A stretch of DNA of 64,000 nt from Epilithonimonas mollis (lineage in GTDB: Bacteria; Bacteroidota; Bacteroidia; Flavobacteriales; Weeksellaceae): assembly GCF_900142325.1 (NCBI RefSeq), contig NZ_FRAM01000005.1:1-64000 (forward strand). Reading direction: 5' to 3'. Both the position numbers and the translations under genes were made by a program. Position 1 is the stretch's first letter. Each line of letters starts with the position of its first letter. Under the pieces are notes generated by a model. The model searched no databases and had not been told where the DNA came from. It worked only from the letters and a program-made list of their open reading frames with translations. Below, in pieces: positions 1-7,999 of this stretch.

Positions 1-170
1 GATATCGCTTTCAGATAATCTCTGACCTGCTGCTTATTGCTATTTTCAGTAATGAATGACGGAAAATTCTTCATCAGCGTCAATTCTCCCTTTCCCTTAT
101 CAATCTTCTTGTCGTTGTAATCTACTCCGGGAAAGTTAGCTCCGGCCGGCTTCATAAGCTTAACGATCAT
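1..170 (-). CDS. Relaxase/mobilization nuclease, N-terminal fragment (cut by window edge)
   Basis: An open frame starts at an ATG at 170 on the minus strand and runs off the left edge, giving about 56 residues. The start (MIVKLMKPAGANFPGVDYN) and a following Lys-rich KIDKGKGE segment look like the N-terminus of Bacteroidota mobilization relaxases, which nick oriT and lead the strand in conjugative transfer. The ATG overlaps the TGA of the upstream mobC gene (ATGA), so the two are translationally coupled, as is usual for mobC-relaxase pairs. The catalytic Tyr and His motifs lie outside the window, so the family assignment rests on the N-terminus and context. Confidence 0.7.
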   Translation of the reverse strand, partial: MIVKLMKPAGANFPGVDYNDKKIDKGKGELTLMKNFPSFITENSNKQQVRDYLKAI

Positions 171-532
171 TTTGAAAGCAGTGCGTAGATGTTTTCAAAT
201 ATTCTGTTCTGCCGGGCTTTTAACGTTACTATTTCTAAAAGTTGTGTGGAAAACAATTCCAATTGACTTTCCGAAATGAACTTTTGTCCGTTGACCACCT
301 TTGCGATTTGATTGACATTGGTTTCGATCTTTGCAAAGATATTGTCCTGCTTTTCAATGAATTTAAGAACCTTTCTTCTTTCATCATCCATAATCCTGTT
401 CTCCACAGAATCGATGATCAGTCTGGTCAAAGAGATATTTCTTTCCTGGCATGTTTTCTTCCAGTTCTCTTTTCTTTCCTGTTGGATCCGGAAAAAGATC
501 ACTTCAGAATTCGTACTCCCTTCTTTTTTCAC
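167..532 (-). CDS. mobC: MobC-like relaxosome accessory protein
   Basis: A small basic protein of about 121 residues. It opens with a ribbon-helix-helix-like segment (EVIFFRIQQERKENWKK, then SLTRLIIDSVENRI) and ends in a helical part containing NVNQIAKVVNG, the pattern of MobC proteins that bind oriT and help the relaxase. I place the start at GTG 532 because it overlaps the TGA of the preceding gene in a GTGA arrangement; TTG 544 in the same frame is the alternative. The stop overlaps the relaxase ATG. Upstream lies an unusual neighbour, a secreted adhesin-like gene, instead of an intergenic oriT. Family assignment is good; exact start is uncertain. Confidence 0.75.
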   Translation of the reverse strand: MKKEGSTNSEVIFFRIQQERKENWKKTCQERNISLTRLIIDSVENRIMDDERRKVLKFIEKQDNIFAKIETNVNQIAKVVNGQKFISESQLELFSTQLLEIVTLKARQNRIFENIYALLSK

Positions 533-1623
533 GGTGAGCTCCAACTTGGAATACCATTCACACTTTTGAGAACATACGTTCCAACAGCTGGTGGTGTGGG
601 AATTACCTCGGTGGCGAAACCAAATGTGCCATCAGCCTTTGCAACTACTTTTTTAGTATAGGAGGAATCACCGTCTGCATTGGGCATCTGTGAAGGGGTG
701 ACACTTAATTTACCGTTGATGTTGAGCCATCTCTCAGAAAAATCTCCCGAGATCAGCGCAAACTTATAGTCGGTGTAATTATTCGTGATACCATCCCAAA
801 AAGCATTCGCGTTTGTGTTGACCGGAGTCGAATGAATGGCCAGCTTGTTACTGACACTTCTGTCTCCGACGGCAGGGCTTCCTGCACCCACGCCAATAAA
901 AATATTGTTGGAACCTATCCGGTTTCCTGTTCCTGAAAGATATCCGATTGATATGTTGTCATTGCCTGACGTGATATATGACATGGCGCCTGGGCCAATA
1001 CCGATGTTCCTGTTACCGGATATGGTCCCGTTAGCAATACCGTTTAATGCCGAAACACCCATTCCGTAATTTAACTTACCGGTCACCTTTCCCTGTGACA
1101 TTGCGTAGGCAAATGCTGAATTTCCTTTACCGGAAGTGATGTTGGAATCTGTCGCCACGATGGTATTGTATTCACCAGTGATCGGACTTCTGGATTTTCC
1201 CAGGATATAATTTTCTTTCTGGTCAAAATCAAGTTTTAGATTGTTCTTGATAACAAGCTCGACCGTAGAGGTATTTCCTCTAAGCGCAACCGCTTCCAGG
1301 GGATCATCTTTAGAGATCTCAACCCACTGCTGTCCATCAAAGTAATACAGTCCCGATCTTGTCAGGTGAACTGCCTGTCCGATTAGATTGGTTGCAGGAA
1401 CGGTCACGAATACAAAAGCGCCTTTTTGTGCCGCTGAATATGTCTTTGCTGCTAATTCATCACCGGTGATCCGTGGCGGGATGATCCCGTCAAAATGATT
1501 CGCATCATTTGGTTTTCCGACCACTTCAAAAGTAGCTTTAGGCGACTGGGTATTAATACCGACCTGCGAGAACAGGTTAACGAATGCCAAGGCAAAAAGT
1601 AAGGTTAGAAAGTTGTTTTTCAT
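529..1623 (-). CDS. Secreted adhesin-like protein with YadA-head-like repeats
   Basis: The protein has 364 residues from the ATG at 1623; an ATG 15 codons upstream would only place a polar extension before the signal peptide. Residues 1-20 form a signal peptide ending in LFSQ. A module of about 100 residues follows (QVGINT, DGIIPP, TGDEL, GLYYFDGQQW), and is shared with the next gene upstream. Residues about 150-280 are rich in N-x-x-I-G-x-G-A and G-N-x-I-S-I-G repeats, like the stacked head repeats of trimeric autotransporter or tail-fibre proteins. The C-terminus (GTYVLKSVNGIPSW) is typical of flavobacterial fibre-like proteins. The stop overlaps the mobC GTG by four bases. A surface adhesion role is inferred. 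Confidence 0.7.
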   Translation of the reverse strand: MKNNFLTLLFALAFVNLFSQVGINTQSPKATFEVVGKPNDANHFDGIIPPRITGDELAAKTYSAAQKGAFVFVTVPATNLIGQAVHLTRSGLYYFDGQQWVEISKDDPLEAVALRGNTSTVELVIKNNLKLDFDQKENYILGKSRSPITGEYNTIVATDSNITSGKGNSAFAYAMSQGKVTGKLNYGMGVSALNGIANGTISGNRNIGIGPGAMSYITSGNDNISIGYLSGTGNRIGSNNIFIGVGAGSPAVGDRSVSNKLAIHSTPVNTNANAFWDGITNNYTDYKFALISGDFSERWLNINGKLSVTPSQMPNADGDSSYTKKVVAKADGTFGFATEVIPTPPAVGTYVLKSVNGIPSWSSP

Positions 1624-1710
1624 TGTTTGTTTTTGTTTAAGGTTTATCGTGTTTTTAGAATCGGTCATTGATTTTGATATGCTGCTGATTGTAGATATAT
1701 TTTTGTTTTG

Positions 1711-2499
1711 TTATTTCAAATGTGGTTTTGTCCAGCTTGAATATCCTTTGGCTTCACCTTTTGTATTTGTACTGATTGAATTTAAAGTTACCGCGGGGAT
1801 ATGAATCGAATTGTTTTGAAGAAAAACAGTCATCGGGACTGTTGAATTTTCAGGATGCAGCCAGGCGACATCAGTCGGGAAGTATCCTATTTCATTACAG
1901 ATATCAGAAATATCCATTACGACATCGTCTGACACAGGCTCGGAATCTGCTTTTCGAGATACAAGGAATTTAATATTGATGATCCCCTCAATTTTTGTAA
2001 ACGACACGGCTCCCTCTAAAGCTCCAAATTTTTTTGCACCCAAACTGTAAAATTTTGTACAGGTCAAGTAAGTATCTTTATGATCCCAAAGGTTAACCGG
2101 CTCGCTCCATTTGGAAGATGCTGTAAGTGGGCTATCCGTATTGCGGTCAAAAATAAGAATCGTTTGATATTCTATCTTGCGCTCTTGCTTTGGTATAGGT
2201 TGCCACAGGCTTCCGTCAAAATAATATAAACCAGGTTCTGCGACATTAATCACTTGCCCTGACAATATGTAGGGCGGAATAGTCACGAATAGTAATGTAC
2301 CCTTTTTTGAAGCAGAATAAATCTTTTTTGATAATTGGTCACCGGTCATGCTTGGTGGAATGATACCATCGTAATGATTAGGGTCGTCAGGTCTACCTAC
2401 TACATGCAGAGTAGCTTCGGGGTTTGGCGTATTGATGCCGACCTGTCCCGAGACCAATATCGTTAAGAAGCTAAATAAAAAATAAAAAAGTGTTTTCAT
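1711..2499 (-). CDS. Secreted protein, paralogue of the neighbouring adhesin N-terminal module
   Basis: This 262-residue protein has a signal peptide (about residues 1-18, ending SGQ). Residues 19-105 closely repeat the module of the downstream gene: QVGINTPNPEAT, VVGRPDDPNHYDGIIPP, TGDQL, GLYYFDG. The remaining 150 residues are different and lack the G-N-I-G repeats, so the pair shares an N-terminal module but carries different C-terminal domains. Eighty-seven bases with no visible promoter separate it from the next gene, so it is probably the first gene of an operon reaching mobC and the relaxase. Function is not recognised; an extracellular or surface role is inferred. Confidence 0.65.
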   Translation of the reverse strand: MKTLFYFLFSFLTILVSGQVGINTPNPEATLHVVGRPDDPNHYDGIIPPSMTGDQLSKKIYSASKKGTLLFVTIPPYILSGQVINVAEPGLYYFDGSLWQPIPKQERKIEYQTILIFDRNTDSPLTASSKWSEPVNLWDHKDTYLTCTKFYSLGAKKFGALEGAVSFTKIEGIINIKFLVSRKADSEPVSDDVVMDISDICNEIGYFPTDVAWLHPENSTVPMTVFLQNNSIHIPAVTLNSISTNTKGEAKGYSSWTKPHLK

Positions 2500-2523
2500 C
2501 TTTTTTGATTAAGATTTCTGTTG

Positions 2524-2554
2524 CAAAGTTGAAACATCAAATCTCTCAAAACAA
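2524..2554 (-). promoter_or_regulatory. Candidate Bacteroidota-type promoter for the adhesin-mob operon
   Basis: On the minus strand a TTG lies 20 bases from CAACTTTG, one base off the Bacteroidota -7 box TAnnTTTG. It is placed 25 bases before the start codon at 2499. It would drive the two secreted-protein genes and, by readthrough, mobC and the relaxase. Confidence 0.4.
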
Positions 2555-2877
2555 TAGCTTTGAAGGGACTTGGGCTATTTAAAGACAGTCCAAATTAATC
2601 TGAAATCTGTAAAGATTAAAAAAGAATAATTTGGAATATTATACCAGATTTTAGAACAACAAAAGACGAGTTCCGAAGTCTTTTCCCCTTTTGCAAAAAG
2701 GCAAGATCGTCTTGGATATAAAACTTGAAAAGTTTGTATATACAAAGACACATCTTGCTAAATTGTACTGTTGATTTTTTGAGAGTTCTGAAAAACACTG
2801 CATTTAACTGATTAGTAAATAGTTGTAGTAATTGCGTTGAAAAGAAAAGAAAGCGGAAAGAGATGAATTTAAGATTG

Positions 2878-3219
2878 CTCAATTTTTGAGCATCATTGAA
2901 AATACGCTGCTCGATTTTTACGCAGGTTGCGAAAGAAGCTGCTTACTTTTTGAACCAAGTCGGCGTGTTATGGTAACAATTTTGAGCAGGTTTTCAAAAA
3001 AGTGGCGTAATTTTTAAGCAGGACTATGAGGCTGCTTTACTTTCTTGGATACAATTCAGAAATATGGTTGCACAAATTTCGAGCACGCATTTAAAATATT
3101 CGGCTCAATTTTTACGCAGAATTAGTGTTGAGCCGCTTAATTTTTGAGCCGGTTTTAAGCTGACCTGTGCACATTTTGCACAGGTTTCCAGTTAACCTGT
3201 ACTTAAATTACGCAGGTTT
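2878..3219. repeat. Degenerate dyad-repeat (iteron-like) array, about 11 units
   Basis: The 814-base gap 2500-3313 holds no convincing gene. Its right half is an array of about eleven degenerate units at a 30-34 base period, with cores near 2881, 2914, 2945, 2980, 3009, 3043, 3073, 3106, 3139, 3171 and 3204. The consensus is roughly GCTCAATTTTTgaGCAGGt, often an imperfect dyad with GCTGC or CCTG on the left and GCAGG on the right. The last two units are clear dyads: ACCTGTGCA (3163-3171) with TGCACAGGT (3177-3185), and AACCTG (3194-3199) with CAGGTT (3213-3218). The period and degeneracy fit protein-binding iterons (origin, oriT or transposon end) better than CRISPR. The actual role is unknown. 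Confidence 0.6.
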
Positions 3220-3313
3220 ATGATAGATGATCCATCAATCTCTTTTTCGAAGATTGATTATATTTGAATCACTATGAAGTTTTTAGGTAGAATAATTTTT
3301 GTAAAGAAGCCAA

Positions 3314-4123
3314 ATGAATTACCAGACATTTGAACCAAATCAGGACTTGACAGCATTTATCAAATGTTATTGGACACTGGAAAGCCCTAAAGAAGAAACA
3401 CCTGAAAAGCAAACCATTGTTCCTGACGGATGTATGGAGATGATCTTTCATTATGGAGATCTATACAAACAATACCTGGATAAGGGGAACAGCATTATCC
3501 AGCCCAAATGTTTTGTTATCGGACAACTGACACGGCCGCTGGAAATCGAGCCGACCGGCGAGACCGGAATTTTTTCCGTTCGTTTTCATCCGGAAGGATT
3601 TATGCCTTTTACGACTAATCCCATAAAAGAGATGGAAAACACCGCCGTTTCATTGGAAAAGCTGTTTGGAAAGGATGGACAGGAAATTGAGCAACAGGTC
3701 TTAAATGCCAATTCAACTTCGGATAAAATAAAGCTTATTGATAGATTTTTACTGGATCGGCTGACGAATTTCGAAACCATTGACCGTATTGTAAGATCAA
3801 CGGTTGAAACCATTATAACAGCCAACGGACAACTGTCAGTTGACGAAATGTCCAGACAAACCAATCTTAATCGAAGACAATTATTGCGAAAATTTTCTTC
3901 GGACATCGGTCTCAGTCCTAAACAGCTATCCAGGACGATTCGATTGCAGGCTGCACTCAAAATGTTGCTGAATGATCAGTTCTCCAACCTCTCACACCTG
4001 GCTTATGAAAATGAGTATTATGACCAGGCACACTTTATCAAAGAGTTTAAAGAATTTACCGGATCTACGCCCAAAGAATTTTATGGCACTCACCTTAAGA
4101 TGTCCTCGCTTTTTTACGGCTAG
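3314..4123 (+). CDS. AraC-family transcriptional regulator
   Basis: The protein has 269 residues. The N-terminal half (YQTFEPNQDLTAFIKCYWTLE, VPDGCMEMIFHYGD) matches the sensor domain typical of Bacteroidota AraC proteins (DUF6597-like). Residues about 165-260 form the two helix-turn-helix AraC domain, with LSVDEMSRQTNLNRRQLLRKF as first HTH and LAYENEYYDQAHFIKEFKEFTGSTPKEF as the conserved second HTH. A TATATTTG -7-like box lies at 3259-3266, about 50 bases upstream. It may regulate the next gene at 4256, which has the same orientation, but its ligand and targets are unknown. Confidence 0.88.
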   Translation: MNYQTFEPNQDLTAFIKCYWTLESPKEETPEKQTIVPDGCMEMIFHYGDLYKQYLDKGNSIIQPKCFVIGQLTRPLEIEPTGETGIFSVRFHPEGFMPFTTNPIKEMENTAVSLEKLFGKDGQEIEQQVLNANSTSDKIKLIDRFLLDRLTNFETIDRIVRSTVETIITANGQLSVDEMSRQTNLNRRQLLRKFSSDIGLSPKQLSRTIRLQAALKMLLNDQFSNLSHLAYENEYYDQAHFIKEFKEFTGSTPKEFYGTHLKMSSLFYG

Positions 4124-4255
4124 GATTAGACTTGTCCCATTTTTACAATTTTAGGTTTAAAAAATATTGCAACTTTGTTATCTAAACATTCAACAAAGAA
4201 ATGATCCCGTGTTTGAAAATCGAATAAAATGACAATTACTTAATCAGCTAAAATT

Positions 4256-4738
4256 ATGAAAACAGGAGCAAAATTTTTTATTACGGTTGTTAGTCTGGCG
4301 ATTCTTTATGCCTGGACAATAAAAAGGACAAACGACATTCAAAAAGCAGAATGGCTGATCGGTACCTGGGAAAACAAAACCCAAAGAGGCAGTATCTACG
4401 AAACCTGGACCAAGGCTGGCAATAATGAATTTTCGGGGAAAAGCTATAGTGTAAAAGACACAGACACGATCGTTTTTGAAAATATCCGGCTCGTGCAGGA
4501 AAATAAAAAGTTGTTTTATATTCCAACTGTTAACAATCAAAATGATGGTCTGCCTGTTCGTTTTGCTGCCAAAACTATTTCTAAAAATCAATTGGTCTTT
4601 GAAAATTCACAACACGACTTTCCGCAGATCATCACTTACACAAAAATTACTTCCGATTCATTGATAGCAGAAATTTCAGGAACAAAAAACGGACAGAAAC
4701 GCAAACAGACCTTTCCTATGAAAAGAGTAAAAAACTAA
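4256..4738 (+). CDS. DUF6265-like protein with N-terminal membrane anchor
   Basis: This protein has 160 residues. A hydrophobic segment at residues 5-20 could be a signal anchor. The rest (WLIGTWENKTQRGSIYETW, then FVFENSQHDFPQ-like core, RKQTFPMKRV end) resembles the small lipocalin-like DUF6265 family found widely in Bacteroidota, whose function is not established. It follows the AraC regulator by 130 bases on the same strand, which suggests but does not prove co-regulation. No catalytic motif is visible. Confidence 0.65.
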   Translation: MKTGAKFFITVVSLAILYAWTIKRTNDIQKAEWLIGTWENKTQRGSIYETWTKAGNNEFSGKSYSVKDTDTIVFENIRLVQENKKLFYIPTVNNQNDGLPVRFAAKTISKNQLVFENSQHDFPQIITYTKITSDSLIAEISGTKNGQKRKQTFPMKRVKN

Positions 4739-4794
4739 AAATAGAGATAAGCTTTGGTTAATTCGATAAATTAAAATATATAACTGCAAAAATT

Positions 4795-5334
4795 CTACAG
4801 ATTGTCCCTTCCTTCACTGTCAGGGATATCAAGATCTTCCAAAGAACTTTTACCACCCGGAGTATCCGATTTTTTGATGACACTGATCTCTCCATTGAGC
4901 TCGATGACAACTGCCAAAACATCATCCAACCTTTCAATTCCCTCCTGACGCACTACAGCGCTGATCTCATCAACCGTTATGGCCTCGGTGTTCATATTGT
5001 CTTTGAGGTATTTGCCTTTGTAGAACAGTAACCGTGGAGAGGAATTGATCAGATGTTCCATCTTATCAGAGGTACTGGCCAATTTCGCGAACAGGTATTG
5101 TAATGCTATTATCAGAAATAACACCATTACACCTTCTGCCAATGGAACCATCGCAAGCATCATATAGGCCAATGTGGAACCCAGAGCGACCGTGACCACA
5201 AAATCGAAAGCGTTGAACTTAGCCAAGGTTCTTTTTCCTGAAATCCTTATGAAAAGGAATAGAATAACAAAAGAGGCAATGGTCATCAATGCGACCTGTC
5301 CAAGCTTTTCCCAATTTTCAAATAACAAATCCAT
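4795..5334 (-). CDS. DUF421 (YetF-like) membrane protein
   Basis: The protein has 179 residues with three hydrophobic segments in the first about 75 residues (VALMTIASFVILFLFIRI and following). ISGKRTLAKFNAFDFVVTVALGS is the family signature of DUF421/YetF proteins. The soluble C-terminal domain contains SSPRLLFYKGKYLKDNMNTE and the conserved basic DEISAVVRQEGI stretch. These proteins are inner-membrane proteins of uncertain function, often linked to stress or sporulation in other phyla. It is transcribed opposite to its left neighbour and alone. Confidence 0.85.
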   Translation of the reverse strand: MDLLFENWEKLGQVALMTIASFVILFLFIRISGKRTLAKFNAFDFVVTVALGSTLAYMMLAMVPLAEGVMVLFLIIALQYLFAKLASTSDKMEHLINSSPRLLFYKGKYLKDNMNTEAITVDEISAVVRQEGIERLDDVLAVVIELNGEISVIKKSDTPGGKSSLEDLDIPDSEGRDNL

Positions 5335-5442
5335 TTCCTATTTTTATCATTAGTGTTGATAAAATAATGCCAGAAATGTCGTGGAATGATAACGATCTTC
5401 ATGCAAATGTTTATGGTATAATTTCTTCCACCAAAGTTGTTT

Positions 5443-5796
5443 TTAATTCATTGCTTCTCCAAAAGTTATCAAATTATTATCGGGGTCGAGAATTGAAAAT
5501 TCTTTTTGTCCCCAAGGTTTTTCCGCTAAATGTCCATTGGGATGTATCGGAACTTTATTTTCGATGAAAGTATTGTACAGGTTTTCGATGGATGTTGTAC
5601 GGATATAGATCTGTCCATAATTTTCGTCCGGAACAAGATCTTTAAATTCAAAAAAATGCAATTGCAGATCATCTTTTTGTAACATTAAGTAATGATCAAA
5701 TTCATTTCCGAAAACTTTAAAACCTAATTTTTTATAAAAATCTGAAGTCGATTCTTTTTGCCTCATTGGCAATTTTGCAATAATATCAGTAATCAT
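5443..5796 (-). CDS. VOC family protein (glyoxalase/bleomycin-resistance-like)
   Basis: This 117-residue protein covers one VOC fold: an N-terminal helix-strand unit (STSDFYKKLGFKVFG), a central HFFEFKDL-like strand, and the C-terminal half ending KPWGQKEFSILDPDNNLITFGE, which contains the typical D-P-D-N-N-L-I-x-F metal-side motif. Such proteins bind drugs such as bleomycin or act as small metalloenzymes; the single-domain size fits a dimer. The substrate cannot be predicted. It lies between two unrelated minus-strand genes. Confidence 0.85.
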   Translation of the reverse strand: MITDIIAKLPMRQKESTSDFYKKLGFKVFGNEFDHYLMLQKDDLQLHFFEFKDLVPDENYGQIYIRTTSIENLYNTFIENKVPIHPNGHLAEKPWGQKEFSILDPDNNLITFGEAMN

Positions 5797-5847
5797 TTTT
5801 TTCTCTCAAATTTCTATAATTAATCTCGAAGCAACACTTGATTGAAA

Positions 5848-6387
5848 TCAAAAAATCACATTGGCTCTTACTCGACTCAATGTTTCCTGACGCATTTTCA
5901 AATAAGAAGCAATCATATTCAAAGGAAAAATTTTAATAATCTGAGGTTTATTGCTAAGAAGGTAATTATACTTTTCAGTCGGGTTCAGATTGCTGTCATA
6001 GATATGGATTTTAGCAGACAACGAATTGAAGATCTTGTTGAGTTGCAAAAAGTTTTGCGAAATTGAAATCAGTTTGTGTAAACTTTCCAACTTTAGCTCT
6101 ATAACTTCAGCTTTAACAAATGCCTTTATATTGGTATTGGAAGGAATTTGATTTGTCAAACTATCAAAATTGAAAGCCCAATCGTTCTGAATATTTAAAT
6201 CAATAATTTTTTCTTCATCATCTATTGTCTGGATTTGAAAAATAGCACCGGCTTTGATAAAGAAAATAGATTTTGAAATTTCACCTTCAGAAAGTAGAAC
6301 TTCATTTTTTTCAACGATTTTAGTTTCAATATTCTGATTAAATAATTGAACTTCAAAATCTGAAAAAACACCTAAGCTTCTTAGCAT
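5848..6387 (-). CDS. Crp/Fnr-family transcriptional regulator
   Basis: The protein has 179 residues. Residues about 15-105 look like a cyclic-nucleotide-binding-type beta barrel (LLSEGEISKSIFFIKAGAIF and following), without a complete phosphate-binding cassette. The C-terminal part has the FPLNMIASYLKMRQETLSRVR helix-turn-helix typical of Bacteroidota Crp/Fnr proteins. It ends almost at once after the recognition helix, slightly shorter than the family norm. The effector and targets are unknown. The upstream gap carries no clear operator. Confidence 0.82.
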   Translation of the reverse strand: MLRSLGVFSDFEVQLFNQNIETKIVEKNEVLLSEGEISKSIFFIKAGAIFQIQTIDDEEKIIDLNIQNDWAFNFDSLTNQIPSNTNIKAFVKAEVIELKLESLHKLISISQNFLQLNKIFNSLSAKIHIYDSNLNPTEKYNYLLSNKPQIIKIFPLNMIASYLKMRQETLSRVRANVIF

Positions 6388-6508
6388 ATTCTATAATTGA
6401 CGATTAGCTATCAAATTTACATAATAATCGCTACGCTTCAATTTCATTCAATCTTTTCTTTATACATTCTATGGCTTTCACTCTTGTTCAGCTATATGGT
6501 TTTTATAA

Positions 6509-7117
6509 CTAGCGGATTAACCGGAAGGTAAGATTTATCCTTTGTCCCATTAGCAATCTGGATTTAGCAATCCTATGCTCCCAATGTTCCTGAAGATCTC
6601 CCTTCATAATAAGCAACGAACCGTGAGGAAGCGGCAGACTGTATTTACTTTGATGATGATCTTTTTTTCTGAAATCAAAATTTCTCGTTTGTCCGAGACT
6701 GATCGATGCGATGACAGGACGTTTGCCATATCGACTCTCCTTATCCCTATGCCACGCTACTGAATCATTATTGTCACGATAAAGATTTAAAAGTACACCG
6801 TTGAATTGATAGCCGAATTCTTTCTCTATCCTTTCTTTTAGTAACAACAATTCTGAAGTCCAGGAATTGGTAATTGACGTATTATTATCTGCGGAATCAT
6901 ATGATTTCCTGTCATCACCATACCAAGCTGTTAATCGCGGTGTTATTACTGTTTTGTCATACATTTTCTGAGTACGCTGTTCCCACGGTGCAGAATGAAG
7001 CAGTTTATCTTTTAAAAGATCAGCTTCTTCCCTATTTAAAAAATGTTCCCTGAACACCAAAAGGTCTTTCGGAAATTCATATAATTCTTCGGGATTGAAT
7101 AAGGTTAACTGCTCCAT
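6509..7117 (-). CDS. alkB: AlkB-type 2-oxoglutarate/Fe(II) DNA dioxygenase
   Basis: The protein has 202 residues, the usual size for AlkB-like proteins that reverse alkylation damage of DNA or RNA bases. The iron triad is visible: the H and D of AWHRDKES near residues 118-120 and a distal His in HWEHRI, followed by the 2-oxoglutarate-binding arginines in QRINLTFR. SISLGQTRNFDFR and PHGSLLIMKG are further conserved strands. The gene sits beside an S24 repressor and two lesion-bypass polymerases, so it probably belongs to a DNA-damage response cluster. Confidence 0.88.
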   Translation of the reverse strand: MEQLTLFNPEELYEFPKDLLVFREHFLNREEADLLKDKLLHSAPWEQRTQKMYDKTVITPRLTAWYGDDRKSYDSADNNTSITNSWTSELLLLKERIEKEFGYQFNGVLLNLYRDNNDSVAWHRDKESRYGKRPVIASISLGQTRNFDFRKKDHHQSKYSLPLPHGSLLIMKGDLQEHWEHRIAKSRLLMGQRINLTFRLIR

Positions 7118-7160
7118 AATCTATAATTTTTTTTATGTTTTACCTTCCACTTTGAATAGC

Positions 7161-7937
7161 TCAATTCTTATCTCCGATTTTTTCTTTGATCTGTTTTATA
7201 TCAGTTTTGATCTCTGCAATGAAGCTTTGAATATTACGTTCCGAAAACTCATCAGGCGCATATTCTTTTGTACTGATACTGCAGGCAAATTCCCATATCT
7301 CTCTGATCTCAGCAAGAGGAATCTTATAAGGCTCATAAAAACTATTGTCAGCCTTCACCCAAATACCATCTGCTTCATGGAACTGGAATCTTTTATAGCT
7401 GATCCCATCATTGATCGTGATGAAAACGTAGGTCCTGTCCGTTTTCAGATCGGAAAGATCTTCGACATATTTTCCTACGATGTAGGTTCCGTTCTTATAC
7501 GGAGGCATTGAATCTCCATCAGCCGGAAATGCCCTGAACTTTCCTCCCTTTAAGAATGGTAATGATATAGTATCCAGACCTTCTATATACTCCGGATCAC
7601 TATAGCCGTTCAGATATCCCATGGAAGCTTTTTGGGGGATGATCTCGATCTGATCGTTGCCTTCATGATCTACTTTAATTGGTAAAACAATTCTGTTATC
7701 AGGAAGTTCCACAAGTTCATCAATGGAATATTTACTGATATTGATTCTCAGTAGTAAGTCGATGCTGACATTGTAATATTTTGATATTTTAAGCAGGATC
7801 TCAAGGGGTGGCTCCGTCGCACCATCCTCATATTTCGCATACCTTCCTCGGGTGATAGAAAGATGGTCTGCAACCTTCTGTTGTGAGAGATTCAGCTTTC
7901 CTCTCAAATACCGCATGTTTTCTGATAAAATTGACAT
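7161..7937 (-). CDS. XRE-S24 LexA-like repressor of the mutagenesis cassette
   Basis: The protein has 258 residues. Residues 3-60 form an XRE helix-turn-helix (LSQQKVADHLSITRGRYAKYEDG), and the C-terminal half is a LexA/CI-type S24 peptidase domain with the nucleophile Ser in PADGDSMPP and a Lys in the ISYKRF strand. The family undergoes RecA-stimulated self-cleavage upon DNA damage. A perfect dyad overlaps its own start region, and dinB diverges from the same spacer, so it most likely represses both itself and the polymerase genes. The exact cleavage dipeptide is not obvious (the hinge contains KASMGYLNGY). Confidence 0.85.
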   Translation of the reverse strand: MSILSENMRYLRGKLNLSQQKVADHLSITRGRYAKYEDGATEPPLEILLKISKYYNVSIDLLLRINISKYSIDELVELPDNRIVLPIKVDHEGNDQIEIIPQKASMGYLNGYSDPEYIEGLDTISLPFLKGGKFRAFPADGDSMPPYKNGTYIVGKYVEDLSDLKTDRTYVFITINDGISYKRFQFHEADGIWVKADNSFYEPYKIPLAEIREIWEFACSISTKEYAPDEFSERNIQSFIAEIKTDIKQIKEKIGDKN

Positions 7938-7963
7938 TGCTATAATTTATAGCAACAAATATA
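7937..7963 (-). promoter_or_regulatory. Repressor promoter -7 box and overlapping 19-bp palindromic operator
   Basis: On the minus strand TATATTTG (7963-7956) is a good Bacteroidota -7 box. Directly after it lies a perfect palindrome with 9-base arms, TTGCTATAA and TTATAGCAA, separated by one T (7937-7955), reaching the ATG. This is the expected place for autorepression by the XRE-S24 protein. Confidence 0.65.
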
Positions 7964-7986
7964 AACATTTTTGATACAAAACGTAA

Positions 7987-7994
7987 TAATTTTG
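7987..7994 (+). promoter_or_regulatory. Candidate -7 box for dinB
   Basis: TAATTTTG fits TAnnTTTG and ends five bases before the dinB ATG at 8000. If used, transcription would begin about at the start codon, giving a leaderless or nearly leaderless mRNA. No good -33 TTG lies at the usual spacing, so the call is tentative. Confidence 0.35.
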
Positions 7995-7999
7995 TCGAT

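Noticed and set aside
242-661. Plus-strand frames opposite mobC and the adhesin
   Set aside because: Antisense shadows of well-supported minus-strand genes.
2616-2882. Minus-strand 88-residue open frame
   Set aside because: Low-complexity Phe/Leu-rich product, no start signal, no homology-like pattern; it lies in AT-rich non-coding DNA.
2878-3219. CRISPR array
   Set aside because: Units differ at many positions, spacers are not separable from repeats, and no cas genes are near; it fits a binding-site array.
4244-4591. Minus-strand frame opposite the DUF6265-like gene
   Set aside because: Shadow of the real gene; no ribosome-binding context and an unlikely Cys/Phe-rich product.
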